A stretch of DNA of 64,000 nucleotides. Source: Sporodiniella umbellata. Taxonomy: Eukaryota; Mucoromycota; Mucoromycetes; Mucorales; Rhizopodaceae. Location: the NCBI GenBank assembly GCA_025677835.1, contig JAIXMR010000012.1, positions 124,001 through 188,000 on the forward strand. The letters are read 5' to 3'. The stretch's first letter is position 1; each line of letters opens with the position of its first letter. The translations under genes and the position numbers were made by a program. Below are positions 11,631-22,342 of the stretch, piece after piece. The notes under the pieces are model-generated. The model made no database searches, was not told the DNA's origin, and saw nothing but the letters and a program-made list of their open reading frames with translations.

Positions 11631-13409
11631 ATGGAGAGCCACGAACAGGTCTTTTTTTTTGTTTTCACAATTTTTTTTCCTTATTTACTGTTTTCTTTTT
11701 TTAGAGTCGGATAATTAAAGAATCTGTTAGTTGCATGGAACAACAGGAGATTGTCAACTCTACTATAGAAATCAACCATTTTCTGTATTTTCAGATAATG
11801 CTTGTTTTTTATTATACAAAAGAAGAGCTTGCTGAACAATTGACTAAGTTTGTTATGAGCCTTATAAACGAGAGACGCAAAGACTTTTTAGAGTTCACTA
11901 TAAATATCATTAGTAAATACATTCTTGATGGGTAAGCTACTCCAAAAGCAAAAAATATTTTTGAAGAGTTGAAGGGCTCACCTAATTTTGCCAACTTTAG
12001 AACAAAGTGGGATATGGATTTTGACTCACTCGAGGTGTACGTTGTTCCAAAAAGCCAAACATCGATCATGGCTATGAGGTCTCATATAGATCTTGAGCAA
12101 GCAGAATTTAAGGACGACTCTTTTTTTGAAGTTATCTCAACATTATCATGTCTTAAACTGACGCCAAGTAAAAAGAAAATAAAGACATAACTAAAAATAA
12201 AGACTAACATTTTACTCTCTTTTATGATCAAACATGTATGTTCCTGTTCTTTGTTTTTTTTTTTTTTTTTTTTTTTTGTGTGTTTATAGAGGCCTCAAAG
12301 TTTTCGAGGGTATTCAGATTTGTATTAAGTAAGTCTGAGCAAGAACTGATGTCACAAGTGGCCATCGATGGTTTTTTGCTATATGAGATACGGTTTTTCT
12401 GTTCTACAATTGATGCCAGTCAAAAACTTAAAGGTGCGATGGAAGTTCGATTTCCAGAGCATTGCAATATATCAGTCAATAATAATATAGTTGATCCTGT
12501 AATGTACAGAGACTACAGATTTCAATATTTACTAATCACTGTCTACAAAGACTCTATACAAAATCAAAAAGTCAAGACGAGAAGTGTCTCCCAACATAAC
12601 ATATATGATAAAAAAGAAAGATGTAAATACTGTCACTTTTTTTTGCTCAAACACCCTGTGTTTCTATGTCTCTGGGGTATGCATTGTAAAGAGAAGGCCG
12701 ATACCAGAGTTAATGAAGGAAATAAAGCAGCAAATAGTCCCGAAAAAAAAAATTTTGAACGAATGTAAGTTACTTTTTATCGCTACAACAACAAGAAGGA
12801 TAATGGGTAAAATATATACAACCAACTGCCTCAAGTGAAAAGAGGATTAGTAGAACATGAAGAACAGAATCTTTTGCTAAAATGTCCTGTAAGTAGTAAC
12901 AACAAAAGCCAAAAACTAATAAGCTTTTTTTTTTTAAAAAAAAAAAAAAAAAACAGCTTACACTCCAACGTATCGAATGGCCAGTGCGGTCATTTAATTG
13001 CACTCATATTCAATGCTTCGACGCTGCCGCTTTTTTGATAATGAATCTACAGTACCCTACCTGGATATGTCCTATATGCGATAAGCCAATTGAAAGCTAT
13101 AGGAGCTTAATAGTAGATGCTTTTTCTTTGGAAATTATACACCGAACGTCTGTAAACACAAATTACGTTGCAGTCAAATCCTGCGGCCAAGTCCTCTATT
13201 TTGATAACACCAGCTCCAAAAACACATATGACTTAATTGCTGACTCAAATTTGAACAGTAACAAGAGAGAAAAGGGAGTAATAGAGCCGTCAAAAGCTTA
13301 TGAGAGACCTCAGACAAAAGGTAACTATCAAATTGGTTTTAATAGGAGCTCATGTATACACCTAACAGACTATACTGAAAGAAAGAAAAAAGGAAAAGTT
13401 GCTCAATGA
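11631..13409 (+). CDS. SIZ/PIAS-type SUMO E3 ligase (PINIT + SP-RING)
   Basis: Proposed exons: 11631-11648, 11705-11912, 11967-12167, 12290-12498, 12551-12764, 12836-12888 and 12957-13409, joining in frame to about 451 aa. Exons from 11967 onward are well supported. The middle is a PINIT domain: FEVISTLSCLKLTP, FSRVFRFVLS, EIRFFCST and MEVRFPEHCNISVNNN, then VNTVTFFC before VCIVKRRPIPELM. It is followed by an SP-RING finger: LLLKCPLTLQRIEWPVRSF, then NCTHIQCFDAAAFLIMN and PTWICPICDKPI, with the Cys-His-Cys-Cys zinc ligands intact. Known role: E3 for SUMO transfer from Ubc9, mainly nuclear. The N-terminus is uncertain: the first donor (GTCTTT) is weak, and ATG 11735 is an alternative start. 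A segment around TKEELAEQLTKFVMSLINER might be a degenerate SAP domain. A stop in the 11735 frame (11933-11935) is removed by a 54-nt intron at 11913-11966. Confidence 0.78.
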
Positions 13410-13532
13410 TTTTTTTTAAAAAAAAATACAGACAACATCAAAATACAAAAAAAAAAAGGCAAAGAGCGAACACACTGAAAAGCTATTATATTTAAGCATA
13501 AAAAAAAGCATACGTTTGTTTTATGTTGTAAT

Positions 13533-15205
13533 CTATTCAGATGCACGCAACACTTTTTGGACTTCCAGTCTTCGTTCTTCTAGCAATGTTTCTAATTCAC
13601 GTTTTTTAGAACGAACATCGTCAACGATTCTATTGAGGCGACGTACTGCGTCGCGTGCAGCATCGATGTCTCTTTCTTGCTTGCGTACTTTGTCTTCGAT
13701 ATCTGATTGATCAGTGAGTTGACGTAGTTTGTAATCGTAAAGAGCTTGGAACTGATCACGAAGTGGGCGAGAGCCAAACGATTCATAGCTTTCGCTTTCT
13801 TTTGCTTGGGCTGCTTTTCTTTCTGCCTCTCTAACACGATCTTTAAGCTCTGCTAGTTCTCTTTTTAGCATCTCTTCTTCATCGTATCTGTTTCCTGACG
13901 ACGTTGCTCGGGAACTCAGAGACGTACTGGCTGCACCGAAACGGCTGACATAGCTATCTGCCAATTTTGCGCTGCTGGACATTGATGTACTGTTTCCTTT
14001 ACGTGCACCGGTACCGGATCCAGGACGCTCACCAAAATCTGCAGCATATTCTCCAGCAAAAGCGGCATGAAGATCAGGAGGTAGTTCCTTGGGAATACGA
14101 ACACCTTTGGTGCGCTGATTGAGAACATGATAAAACATGAGGCATTGATCTTGTGTCAAAGCATTAGCATGGTTTACATCTACTAATGTCCTGTAAAACA
14201 ATTAGCCTTTTCACGTCTTTAAGGACAGTTTACCATGCATTGGTCAAGTCTGTACGCGGAAGCCCTAAAGTTGTATAAAAGTCGTCCATTCGAGCAACTA
14301 ATTCCGTTTCAATGTATTAGATACGTCTATGTCACCTAGTTCTTTTTCTTTATTTTCGGTCCCCTTCCTCTTTTTTTTTTTTTTGTATGTTTGCTTACAT
14401 TTAACCTTTCCAGTATCATTTGCATATTTGGCATATATATTTTGGTAAGAGTCCATTTCGTCAGTGGTCATATCCCAGCTAAACTCAGGTGCTCCATATT
14501 GCTGCTGGTAGCCTGTAGGCTGTGGTTGTTGATAGCCTGTAGGTTGTGGTTGTTGATAGCCTGTAGGTTGTGGTTGTTGGTAACCTGTAGGTTGTGGTTG
14601 TTGGTAGCCTGTGGGTTGGGCTGATTGCTGTTGATAAAAGTTACTGTGCTGTTGGTAGCCTGTAGGCTGAGGTTGTTGATATCCAGTGGGTTGAGGTTGT
14701 TGATATCCAGTGGGTTGAGGTTGTTGATATCCAGTGGGTTGAGGTTGTTGATATCCAGTGGGTTGAGATTGTTGATACCCAAAAGACTGTTGAGGCAGCA
14801 AATGAGCTTTGCTAGGAGGAATGTAAGCAGGAGAGAGAGACATAGGTGGCTCAACCCCATTGATACAGTCAAATGTTAGGTGCATAGCGATACAGAACTC
14901 TTCAAAGTCAAGGTTGCCATCTTTGTCAATGTCTGAAAGATCCCTAAAAGAGTTTGAGGGACAAAATTAGAAACGTCATCCTTTTTTTGATGATAGCAGT
15001 ATGTTGTACCAAATGCGTTCCAGACGATTGGGAGGCAGGTTTGAGTTCAGAAGAACATCTCGAGCAATGGCGCCTAATATTTTCATCTTAGCGTTACGAC
15101 TTTGCCTAAAGTCTTATGCGTACCGGACATATAACCGTTCACTTGGCCTCTAGCTTGGAATATTTCAGCATATTTCTGTTTTTCAGCAGGTGTGATTCCA
15201 CTCAT
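13533..15205 (-). CDS. END3: END3: EH-domain endocytic actin regulator with TGYQQPQP repeats
   Basis: Five exons: 15205-15124, 15073-15010, 14943-14399, 14297-14234 and 14190-13533, giving 470 aa (yeast End3 is 349 aa). EH domain 1 (residues about 1-85) starts [18 protein letters not shown] and includes the EF-hand [14 protein letters not shown] Gln/Pro-rich insert of ten QPTG units follows. EH domain 2 contains [20 protein letters not shown], and the C-terminal third is a coiled coil ([28 protein letters not shown]). In yeast, End3 bridges Pan1 and Sla1 at cortical endocytic sites, and its C-terminal region binds Pan1. The repeat insert explains the extra length and looks like the Q-x-T-G sites found in Pan1 and Sla1. 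Introns are 43-101 nt. The gene is convergent with the SUMO ligase gene (123 nt between stops) and starts 161 nt beyond the 3' end of eL36. Confidence 0.9.
14505..14790 (-). repeat. 24-bp coding minisatellite in END3
   Basis: Tandem 24-bp units encode GYQQPQPT. There are ten QPTG occurrences in two blocks separated by a degenerate [10 protein letters not shown] spacer (about 14628-14655). The blocks use different codons: the lower-coordinate block has cctgtagg where the other has ccagtggg. This suggests that each block was expanded and homogenised separately. Confidence 0.9.
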
Positions 15206-15366
15206 CTTGATATATTTAAAATAAAAAGGAAAAGAAAAAATAACCAAAAAATGATTTTATCGAAAAAGGGCAAGGGAAATTAATGTGCACGGTCACGATT
15301 TCCAGATATGGTTTAAGAAGAGAAAACACATTAAAGATTCATAAAGGGTTTTTATTTTTCAAAAAC

Positions 15367-15920
15367 TTAAGCACGACGAGAGGCGGCAATGACACCTTGA
15401 AGTTCTTCAATCTTCTTCTTGGCACGGAGGAAAGTACCGACCTGTTATTAGAAAAAAAAAAGTCAGTTTGTCATTTTTGCTTGTATTGTTTGCTGCTGTA
15501 GATGTTTGCTTGTTTTTACCTTGGCTTTGCAAAGCTTCTTGGCACGCTTATCCTTGGAGTTTTTGATCAATTCCATGAGACGACGTTCATAAGGAGCATA
15601 GCCAGCAACTTCACGGACAATGGACTTGACGAAAGCACCACGCTTGGACAAGACCTAAGAAACAAACAAACGTTTAGAAAGCTTTTTCTAGTGTGCTGTG
15701 CGAATATTGAGAAGAAAAGTATTGTTTCAATTGTCAATCGTCCATGCCCGATGCATGTTCATTTCTTTCTCGGTTGTAAACAATATCTTTTGTATCCTCA
15801 ATATCCGCATCCATCCATACATACACCAATCTTGTTAGAGGGCTTGGCCTTGAGTTCACGGCGAGCGGTGATGTGACCCTTGTTGATACCAACAGCAATT
15901 CCAGACTTGGCAGCAACCAT
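15367..15920 (-). CDS. RPL36: 60S ribosomal protein eL36
   Basis: Three exons: 15920-15825, 15654-15520 and 15441-15367, giving 101 aa, the normal eL36 length. The protein begins [16 protein letters not shown] and continues [20 protein letters not shown], the conserved core of the family, then [20 protein letters not shown]. The first intron has a consensus GTATGT donor, and all junctions are in phase 0. Function: structural protein of the large cytosolic ribosomal subunit. Codon choice is biased toward C-ending codons (AAG, GTC, ACC), as in other highly expressed genes of the window. It lies in tandem with END3 on the same strand, but each probably has its own promoter. Confidence 0.96.
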
Positions 15921-17634
15921 TGTGATGTATGATGAAAGAGGGGGTTCAGAGGGTTCACTTGAGATACTTGATATTTGTTTAGAAAAGGATTCTAGTTCCG
16001 GTCCAGTGTTGCGGATCGGAATATCTGGCTCTCGGCAATTTTTATTTCGGACTATCTAAAACTCAGGAACATAATTTTGCGGGGGTTTGCTCTTCTGGTT
16101 GCACCAAACTACAACTGTTTATAATTCAAGCAACAGCTCTGTTTCTTGCTGTTTATTGCTTTTCAACTTTTTTTTTTTTTTTGTTGTTGCAGTTTTTATA
16201 ACATCAGTTGCGCAGTTCTAAGGTTTACTCCAGCGCTTATCTAAGAAAATTACTAGGATCGCTTTTTTAAATCTTTTACTGCCATTATATAAACCCTGTC
16301 AATGCTACAGCAATAGCAACTATTAACTGAGAGGAATCGACGCTTTTGAAACTCAGGATATCGCGTTTTTTATTCTATTCATTTCCCAATAAAAACTATG
16401 GTCACTATTATTATTGTAGTGCCCAATAGCATACAGCAGCTATTCGAAGAATCCAAAATTGGACGCAGAAATGCTGAGATTTGCAATAAATGATATACAA
16501 TTGAGTTTGTAAAAGCTATATGCTATTGCAATGTTTGAAAGATCTATCAGTTGATCCATACAATAATTGTACCTGCTTTAAAAAATGCACTCTGTTTCTA
16601 TTGTTTTTTTTTTTCTTTTTTGAACTTCTTATCAAACACTTGACAATCATTTGGGTCATACAACAAATTGCTCGCAAACGTTGATTAGGTTCTTTTTTAA
16701 AAAAGAAAACACCAAGTTGCCAGAAGGCAAAATCAAGTATCTAATAGATGAGTTTTGGTAGCAACAAACCAGAGAAAAAACTAAGTTCTGCTTTTACAAG
16801 CGTTACACTACGCTCTTCTAGCTTTTTGAGAGAAGTACCATTGTATTTGCTTGATCGCGTTTTGTTTGGACAGCTTTCCCTTTTTTTTCTTTTTTTTTTA
16901 AAAAGCATGTAATCAGCTTGATCAGTGAAACATTAGTATTTAAACTGTATCGTTTTTTAGACTACATATGAACCTTTTTAATTTTAAAAAAAGTAGCTAG
17001 AAAATTTAGAATGAAAGTAGACGTTCCAGCTGTTGTAGGCCTTCGGTGGCTATAAAGTCATAGGGGTATGTAAATGATATAAAGTTAAGGGTTTAATTTT
17101 ATCTGTAGTAACTTTGAAACCACTCAGAAACCACACAGTACTAAATATACAGTTCATTGCAATTTGTAGTGTTGGCTACTACTATTTTTGGCTTTAGTAG
17201 CAAAGAATGAGGTTGCAGTCACTTTACAACTATCTAACATCGGCCTCTTTTTCTTTTTGTAGGCTGACAACTAACTTTGTTGGTAATAAAAACACCTTTT
17301 ACCAAAAAAAGTAAAGAAACGAATAAACCATTTCACTTGTGAAACGATAATACTGTGTTAAACGCAAGACCGAAAAAAAAAAACAATACAATGTTGCTTT
17401 TTTTTTTTTTTTTTTTTTTCAAGTGTGAGGCAATGAAGCCTGTTTGTGTACGTTTACCTGAAGATCTAGTTTAACAGCCAAACGTGTAGACTAACAACGT
17501 TAGTTGACTGAATTTGTTTCACTGTGTAAGTAAAGTATATTATATATACATGTAGAAAATGCCGCAGGTAGGTTTAGCCCGTATTGTCTCATTTAGAAAT
17601 AAACCAAAGCAAAGCATTAATTATAAGTATAAGG

Positions 17635-17706
17635 TTATTCGTCAAAGATCTCATACTTGGGCTCCTTAGCTGGAAGCTGATCAGCAATCATACTCTTGAT
17701 GTTAAC
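17635..17706 (-). pseudogene. Orphan 3' terminal exon (23 codons plus stop)
   Basis: On the minus strand a TATTAAC-TTTTAG acceptor is followed by 23 codons and TAA; the peptide ends PAKEPKYEIFDE. Codons are of the highly expressed type (repeated AAG, ATC, CCC). Toward higher coordinates, where upstream exons should lie, I found no coding sequence before the divergent pyruvate kinase gene. It is either the last exon of a gene with a long intron that I missed or the remnant of a lost gene. I do not recognise the family. Confidence 0.35.
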
Positions 17707-18839
17707 CTAAAAGTTAATACATTAAACAAAATCGTACTGAAATCATTGTTTTATTAGACCACTTGATACTAGTTTCGCTTGTAGTTTTCGTTTTAATAAA
17801 AAATATAAATAGATAAAGGCAAATATGGTAAAGCTGTAGGTTTAATACTGTGATGGTCTGTATTTACGTATGTTTAATGAAAAAAAAAAAACAGAAGCTA
17901 CCATAAATCCTTCTACCCTTTTCACAAAAAGTATAGAGAGAAGATTTTTTTAAGAGTTTGGTGTATAGCTTTTGGGGAAGTGTTGGTTTGATGTTTTGGT
18001 AAGAGTGGATAAATCTAGAGCGAGCTGAGATACAGAATAACTATAGAAGGTTTTACTGATAAGGCTGCTGATTTTTTTTTCTTTTTCAGATAGTGTACAG
18101 AGTAAGACTAACGATTAAAATAAGTCCATTAGGATTGAATCATGGTCTATAGTAATGTGCTAGTGCTTGTTTTACAATAGTATCTCGGTGGATCATATGA
18201 GTACATGTTGATTTTAGTTTAATATTACTTGTTCAGCCAGTTTAAAGAATGGTTTATTGTACAAGAGAGCAAATACTCTGTGCTTTCAGATAACTAGATC
18301 AGGCAATTTAAAGAAAAAAAGCATTACCAAGTATACATGCTACTTTTATTTAATAATGAGTTGGCTAGCTAGATATGCTCTGGCCAAAGACAATGTAGCG
18401 AGAGCAAATTGAAAGTTACTTTGAACAGACACTAAACCAAATGTATATACGGTGGATTTATAGCCATGTTGGATTTCTAAAGCATAGAAGAAGATGGTAT
18501 ATTTTTAATAGCCCAAACCTTATTTTTGTGGGAATCGTACAAGTTGTTGTTTTTTTTTTTTTTTTTGGACTTTCATTTGTCAGTGGTAAGCTGCTATCAC
18601 AAGGTGCATATCGGAGACCTAATGTGATAGTGTTAATCGATTGTATGATCGGATAAGAGATCCATATTATCTCCACTTTGTCTTAACAGCCACAGAAAAA
18701 GCCACAAGCTGGTTTTTTTTTTTTTTTTTTTTGTCTATGCACAGCCGCTGTTCCTGTATTGGTTACTGTTCAAGTGCTGTAAAACAGTAAAAGCCTTGCA
18801 GAAACAAGTTTTTTTTTTTTTTTTTTTTTAAAAAAAGAT

Positions 18840-18989
18840 ACGCGTGCGCATTGGAGATTAAAAACTGATATAAACCCCAAATATAAATAAGCGGAGGAAA
18901 CGTGTTTGTTTTCAATTTTTTCTTTTCAACTCCCAACTTTTCCCTTTTCTCCCCGCTCTTTTCTTTTGTTCAAACCAATTTGAGAAACA
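18840..18989 (+). promoter_or_regulatory. Pyruvate kinase core promoter and CT-rich leader
   Basis: TATAAATAA at 18882-18890 lies about 100 nt before the start codon. It is followed by a pyrimidine-rich stretch (about 18905-18968: ttttcttttcaactcccaac and related), the pattern common before strongly expressed fungal genes. The start context is gaaacaATG. The TATA assignment rests on sequence and distance only. Confidence 0.55.
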
Positions 18990-20581
18990 ATGTTCAATCC
19001 TGATAGACAAAACGCCAACCAGTTCCCTATGCAATGGGTTGCCAATATGGATGTTGATGTTCAACCTCAAGCTACTCGTAAAACATCGATTATTTGTACC
19101 ATTGGCCCCAAGACCAACAACGTTGAAAAGTTATCCGAGTTGATCGATGCTGGTATGAACATTGTTCGTATGAACTTCTCTCACGGTGACTACAAGTATC
19201 ACCAATCTGTTCTTGACAATGCTCGTGCAGCAGCTGCCAGTAAGTATAAGATGGGCAACCGAGAAAAGACAGTAGGATTTACGCGGTTTGTGTAGCTCGT
19301 TCTGATAAGGTGATTGCTATCGCTCTCGATACCAAAGGACCTGAGATCCGTACTGGTATGATGGCTGACGATGTTGAGGTGGCTATCAACAAGGGCCACG
19401 AAATGAACTTTAGCACCAACGACAAGTATGCTACCGCCTGTGACGGTGAAAACATGTACGTTGACTACAAAAACTTGCCCAACGTGATTGATATTGGCAA
19501 ATACATTTATGTCGACGATGGTGTTCTTTCTTTCAAGGTGTTGGAAAAGGGAGAAGACTTTGTACGTGTACAAGCTCAAAACAACGGCAAGCTCTGCTCC
19601 AAAAAGGGAGTCAACCTTCCCAAGACTGCTGTCGATCTCCCTGCTCTTTCTGAAAAAGACAAGAGTGATTTGCGCTTTGGTGTTGAACAAGGAGTTGATA
19701 TGATCTTTGCTTCTTTCATTCGCCGTGCTCAAGACGTCAAGGATATCCGCCGTGTTTTGGGCGAAGCGGGCAAGAATATCAAGATCATTTCCAAGATTGA
19801 AAACCACCAGGGCATCATGAACTTTGATGAAATCTTGGCTGAAACTGATGGTGTGATGATTGCTCGTGGTGATATGGGTATCGAAATCCCCTGTGAACGT
19901 GTGTTTGTAGCCCAAAAGATGATGGCTGCCAAATGTAACTTGGTCGGTAAGCCTGTTATCTGTGCTACCCAAATGCTCGAATCCATGACCTTCAACCCTC
20001 GCCCTACCCGTGCCGAAGTATCTGATGTTGCTAACGCTGTGTTGGATGGCGCCGATCTTGTGATGCTTTCTGGTGAAACTGCCAAGGGTTCTTATCCAAT
20101 TGAGGCTGTTCAAACCATGGCTACTACTTGTGAATTGGCTGAATCCGTCATTTGCTACAGTCCTCTTTTCAACCAACTCCGTAGTTTGACTCCCTGGCCT
20201 ACGGACACGACCGAGACTGTTGCCTGTGCTGCTGTCTCTGCTGCTGCTGAACAAAACGCTGGTGCCATTTTGGTTCTTTCCAAGTCTGGCCATTCTGCTC
20301 GTCTTGCCAGCAAGTACAGACCCTCTCAACCCATTATCCTCGTTACCCGTGAAGAACAAACGGCTCGTCAATCTCACCTTCACCGTGGTGTGTTTCCCTT
20401 TGTTTACGCTGACCCTGTTGCTGCCAAATGGGACGAAGATGTTGAAAGTCGTATCAAGTGGGGTATTCAACAAGGCAAGAAAGCTGGTCTTATAAAGTCA
20501 AACGACCCTGTTGTCATCGTCCAAGGCTGGAAGGGTGGTCTTGGTAACACCAACACTGTCCGTGTCTTGATTGCTCCTTAA
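18990..20581 (+). CDS. PYK1: Pyruvate kinase
   Basis: Two exons, 18990-19239 and 19296-20581, give 511 aa, the usual length. The 56-nt intron has a GTAAGT donor. The enzyme converts phosphoenolpyruvate and ADP to pyruvate and ATP in the cytosol, the last step of glycolysis. Family motifs are present: [30 protein letters not shown] at the start of exon 2, the signature [17 protein letters not shown] with the catalytic lysine, [10 protein letters not shown] (metal binding), CATQMLESM and LSGETAKG. The C-terminal allosteric domain runs to VRVLIAP. C-ending codons dominate, and the promoter has a TATA box and CT block, both consistent with high expression. The antisense strand of exon 2 is also open (19199-20473) but has no homology, so I treat it as a codon-bias shadow. 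Confidence 0.97.
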
Positions 20582-20885
20582 GTTATTGATTCTCTTTCTT
20601 TTTTCATATTTTTTTTTTCTACGCATCTTTACAAAATAAATAAACAAGTATACATATTCTCTACCAAAAAAAAAAAAAAAAAAAAAAAAATTGCGGGCAT
20701 AAAATTTCTCCTTTCTGCATAAAATCTGTCATTTCAATTTTGGTCAACTGTTTTTAATTTTTTGCCTTTTTTTTTTTTTTTTTATTTTCCCTTTAAATTT
20801 TTTTCTTTTTAACTTTATACAAGAGAAAAAAAGGAAAAAAACAAGAAAAAGGGAAATCAAGCACAGATTGAATTAAAGGTAGACG
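20582..20885. other. Short spacer
   Basis: Contains the pyruvate kinase 3' flank, a 26-nt A run near 20665-20690 and T-rich sequence before the methyltransferase start. No other signal seen. Confidence 0.6.
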
Positions 20886-22237
20886 ATGGGTGCTACAACC
20901 AGTAAAGATGAAAGAATCTATCGAAGCAAACTACCGTCGTTGAGATCACAACTAAGTCATAAAAGCAAGCTGGGAGAAGGAGACTCTACTTGCTTAGATC
21001 ATCCAAACCTATCACGCCAATCCTCTTGGAGAAAGAGTTTACTTACACCTAACGATACAGCGAGTTCTGTATCGTTTGCTAATTCCGAAGAATATACACC
21101 GTCCGCGCTATCAGAAGAATCAAGGCCAAAGAGAGTTTCAAGCAGTGTTTTGGAATCCAGAAACATCTCTTTGGATAATTTATTACGCAATGACACACTA
21201 TGGAAAGAACCCAGAAAATCGTTTGCTGCCTACAAAAAAGATGATAAAGAGTATGAAAGGCAATTGAGACAGGTAGATGGTTAGAATTTTTTTTTTTTTT
21301 TTTTTTTTTTGGGATCTACGGATCGCTTTACTTGTTGATACCTACGGATTTTTTTTTTCTATAGCACTACGTTCTTAAGCATATCCTGGGTGGGAATATC
21401 CATGTGCCAGTATCAAAAGATAGTCCTATTATTATTTTAGAGAGCGCTTGCGGGGCAGGGGTTTGGACGCTTGATATGGCACTGGAGTATCCTCAAGCTA
21501 AAATCATCGGACTGGAGGCATTTCATGAAAGAAGCGAATCAAAGAACCCAATGATAGGCGCACCCAATATTGTATATAAACTAGGTGATCTGGCTTCACA
21601 CTTGCAATTGCCAGCTGATTCTGTCGATGTGATCTATCAAAGAGATGCAAGTCTGATTATCCCAGAAGGGTCCTGGCCTGCTATCCTGTCTGAATTGAAA
21701 AGAGTGGCTAAACCAGGTGCTTATATAGAACTTGTAGAATGCAGTAAAGTATATATATATATTTTTTTTTTTGACCGTTTATACTTGAGTCACTAGACAT
21801 AAACTTTTCTAGAATATGCTTTGGGCAATCCCGGGCCGATATTGACACTGATCAACTCCTGGTATGAGAATGCAGCTAGAACTTTTGGTGTAAATCCAGA
21901 AGAGGTGAGTCTGATCAAAGACTTGCTGATTCAGGTGGGTTTTGTGGATGTCAAAGAAGAACTAAAGATAGTACCTTTAGGAGAATGGCATCAGGACAAA
22001 GGTATACAGAGCCTTGGCTTTAACCAAACTAACGTTATTGCAACAGCTGAGAAAGAGAATGGGTTTCTTTTCAAACAGGTGGTCAAGTCATTTTATGATT
22101 CTAAACGCTCCTGGTGGGTTTCTGAACTTAAGCTATCAGGGTCAGAGTATGACAAACTGACGAGTGCAGCTCTCAATGAGATGGACAGCGAAAGGTCGTT
22201 TGCAGAATATGTGATTTTTACAGCGAGAAAACCTTGA
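20886..22237 (+). CDS. SAM-dependent methyltransferase, probably N-myristoylated
   Basis: Three exons: 20886-21272, 21365-21743 and 21813-22237, giving 396 aa. The N-terminal 130 residues are polar and Ser-rich with no known fold. From about residue 129 (HYVLKHILGGNIHVP) a class I Rossmann methyltransferase follows: motif I ILESACGAGVWTLDMA, the acidic end of strand 2 at IIGLEAFHER, VIYQRDASLIIP (motif IV region), then ELKRVAKPGAYIELVEC. The arrangement resembles fungal methyltransferases with a variable N-terminal extension (the LaeA/UMTA-like superfamily); the substrate cannot be deduced. The protein starts MGATTSKDER, which fits an N-myristoylation signal (Gly2, small residue at position 6), suggesting membrane association. 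It is convergent with PEX7, with a long AT microsatellite between the two stops. Confidence 0.82.
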
Positions 22238-22276
22238 TGATTACATGGTTGCAGGATCAAACATGTATGTACGTAT

Positions 22277-22279
22277 GTA

Positions 22280-22317
<38 letters not shown>
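22277..22317. repeat. (AT)n microsatellite
   Basis: About 40 bp of TATA dinucleotide repeat between the convergent stop codons of the methyltransferase gene and PEX7. It lies in both 3' flanks. Confidence 0.9.
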
Positions 22318-22323
<6 letters not shown>

Positions 22324-22342
22324 TTATTTATTATGATGATGG

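Larger units (their letters stand above)
15921..18989. other. 3-kb intergenic region with one orphan exon-like segment
   Basis: The left end is the eL36 promoter and the right end the pyruvate kinase promoter. Between them is AT-rich DNA with T runs of 15-21 nt (16169-16182, 17398-17419, 18713-18732, 18810-18829). The one coding-like piece is at 17635-17706 on the minus strand, listed separately. The open frames at 18441 (+) and 18458 (-) overlap each other and have no domains. Confidence 0.5.

Noticed and set aside
11933..11935. In-frame stop in the SUMO ligase gene as evidence of a pseudogene
   Set aside because: A 54-nt GT-AG intron (11913-11966) with a GTAAAT donor removes it and keeps the frame, and the downstream zinc ligands are intact.
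19199..20473. 424-codon antisense frame in pyruvate kinase
   Set aside because: Same cause: codon bias of a highly expressed gene; the sense strand is a complete, motif-verified enzyme.
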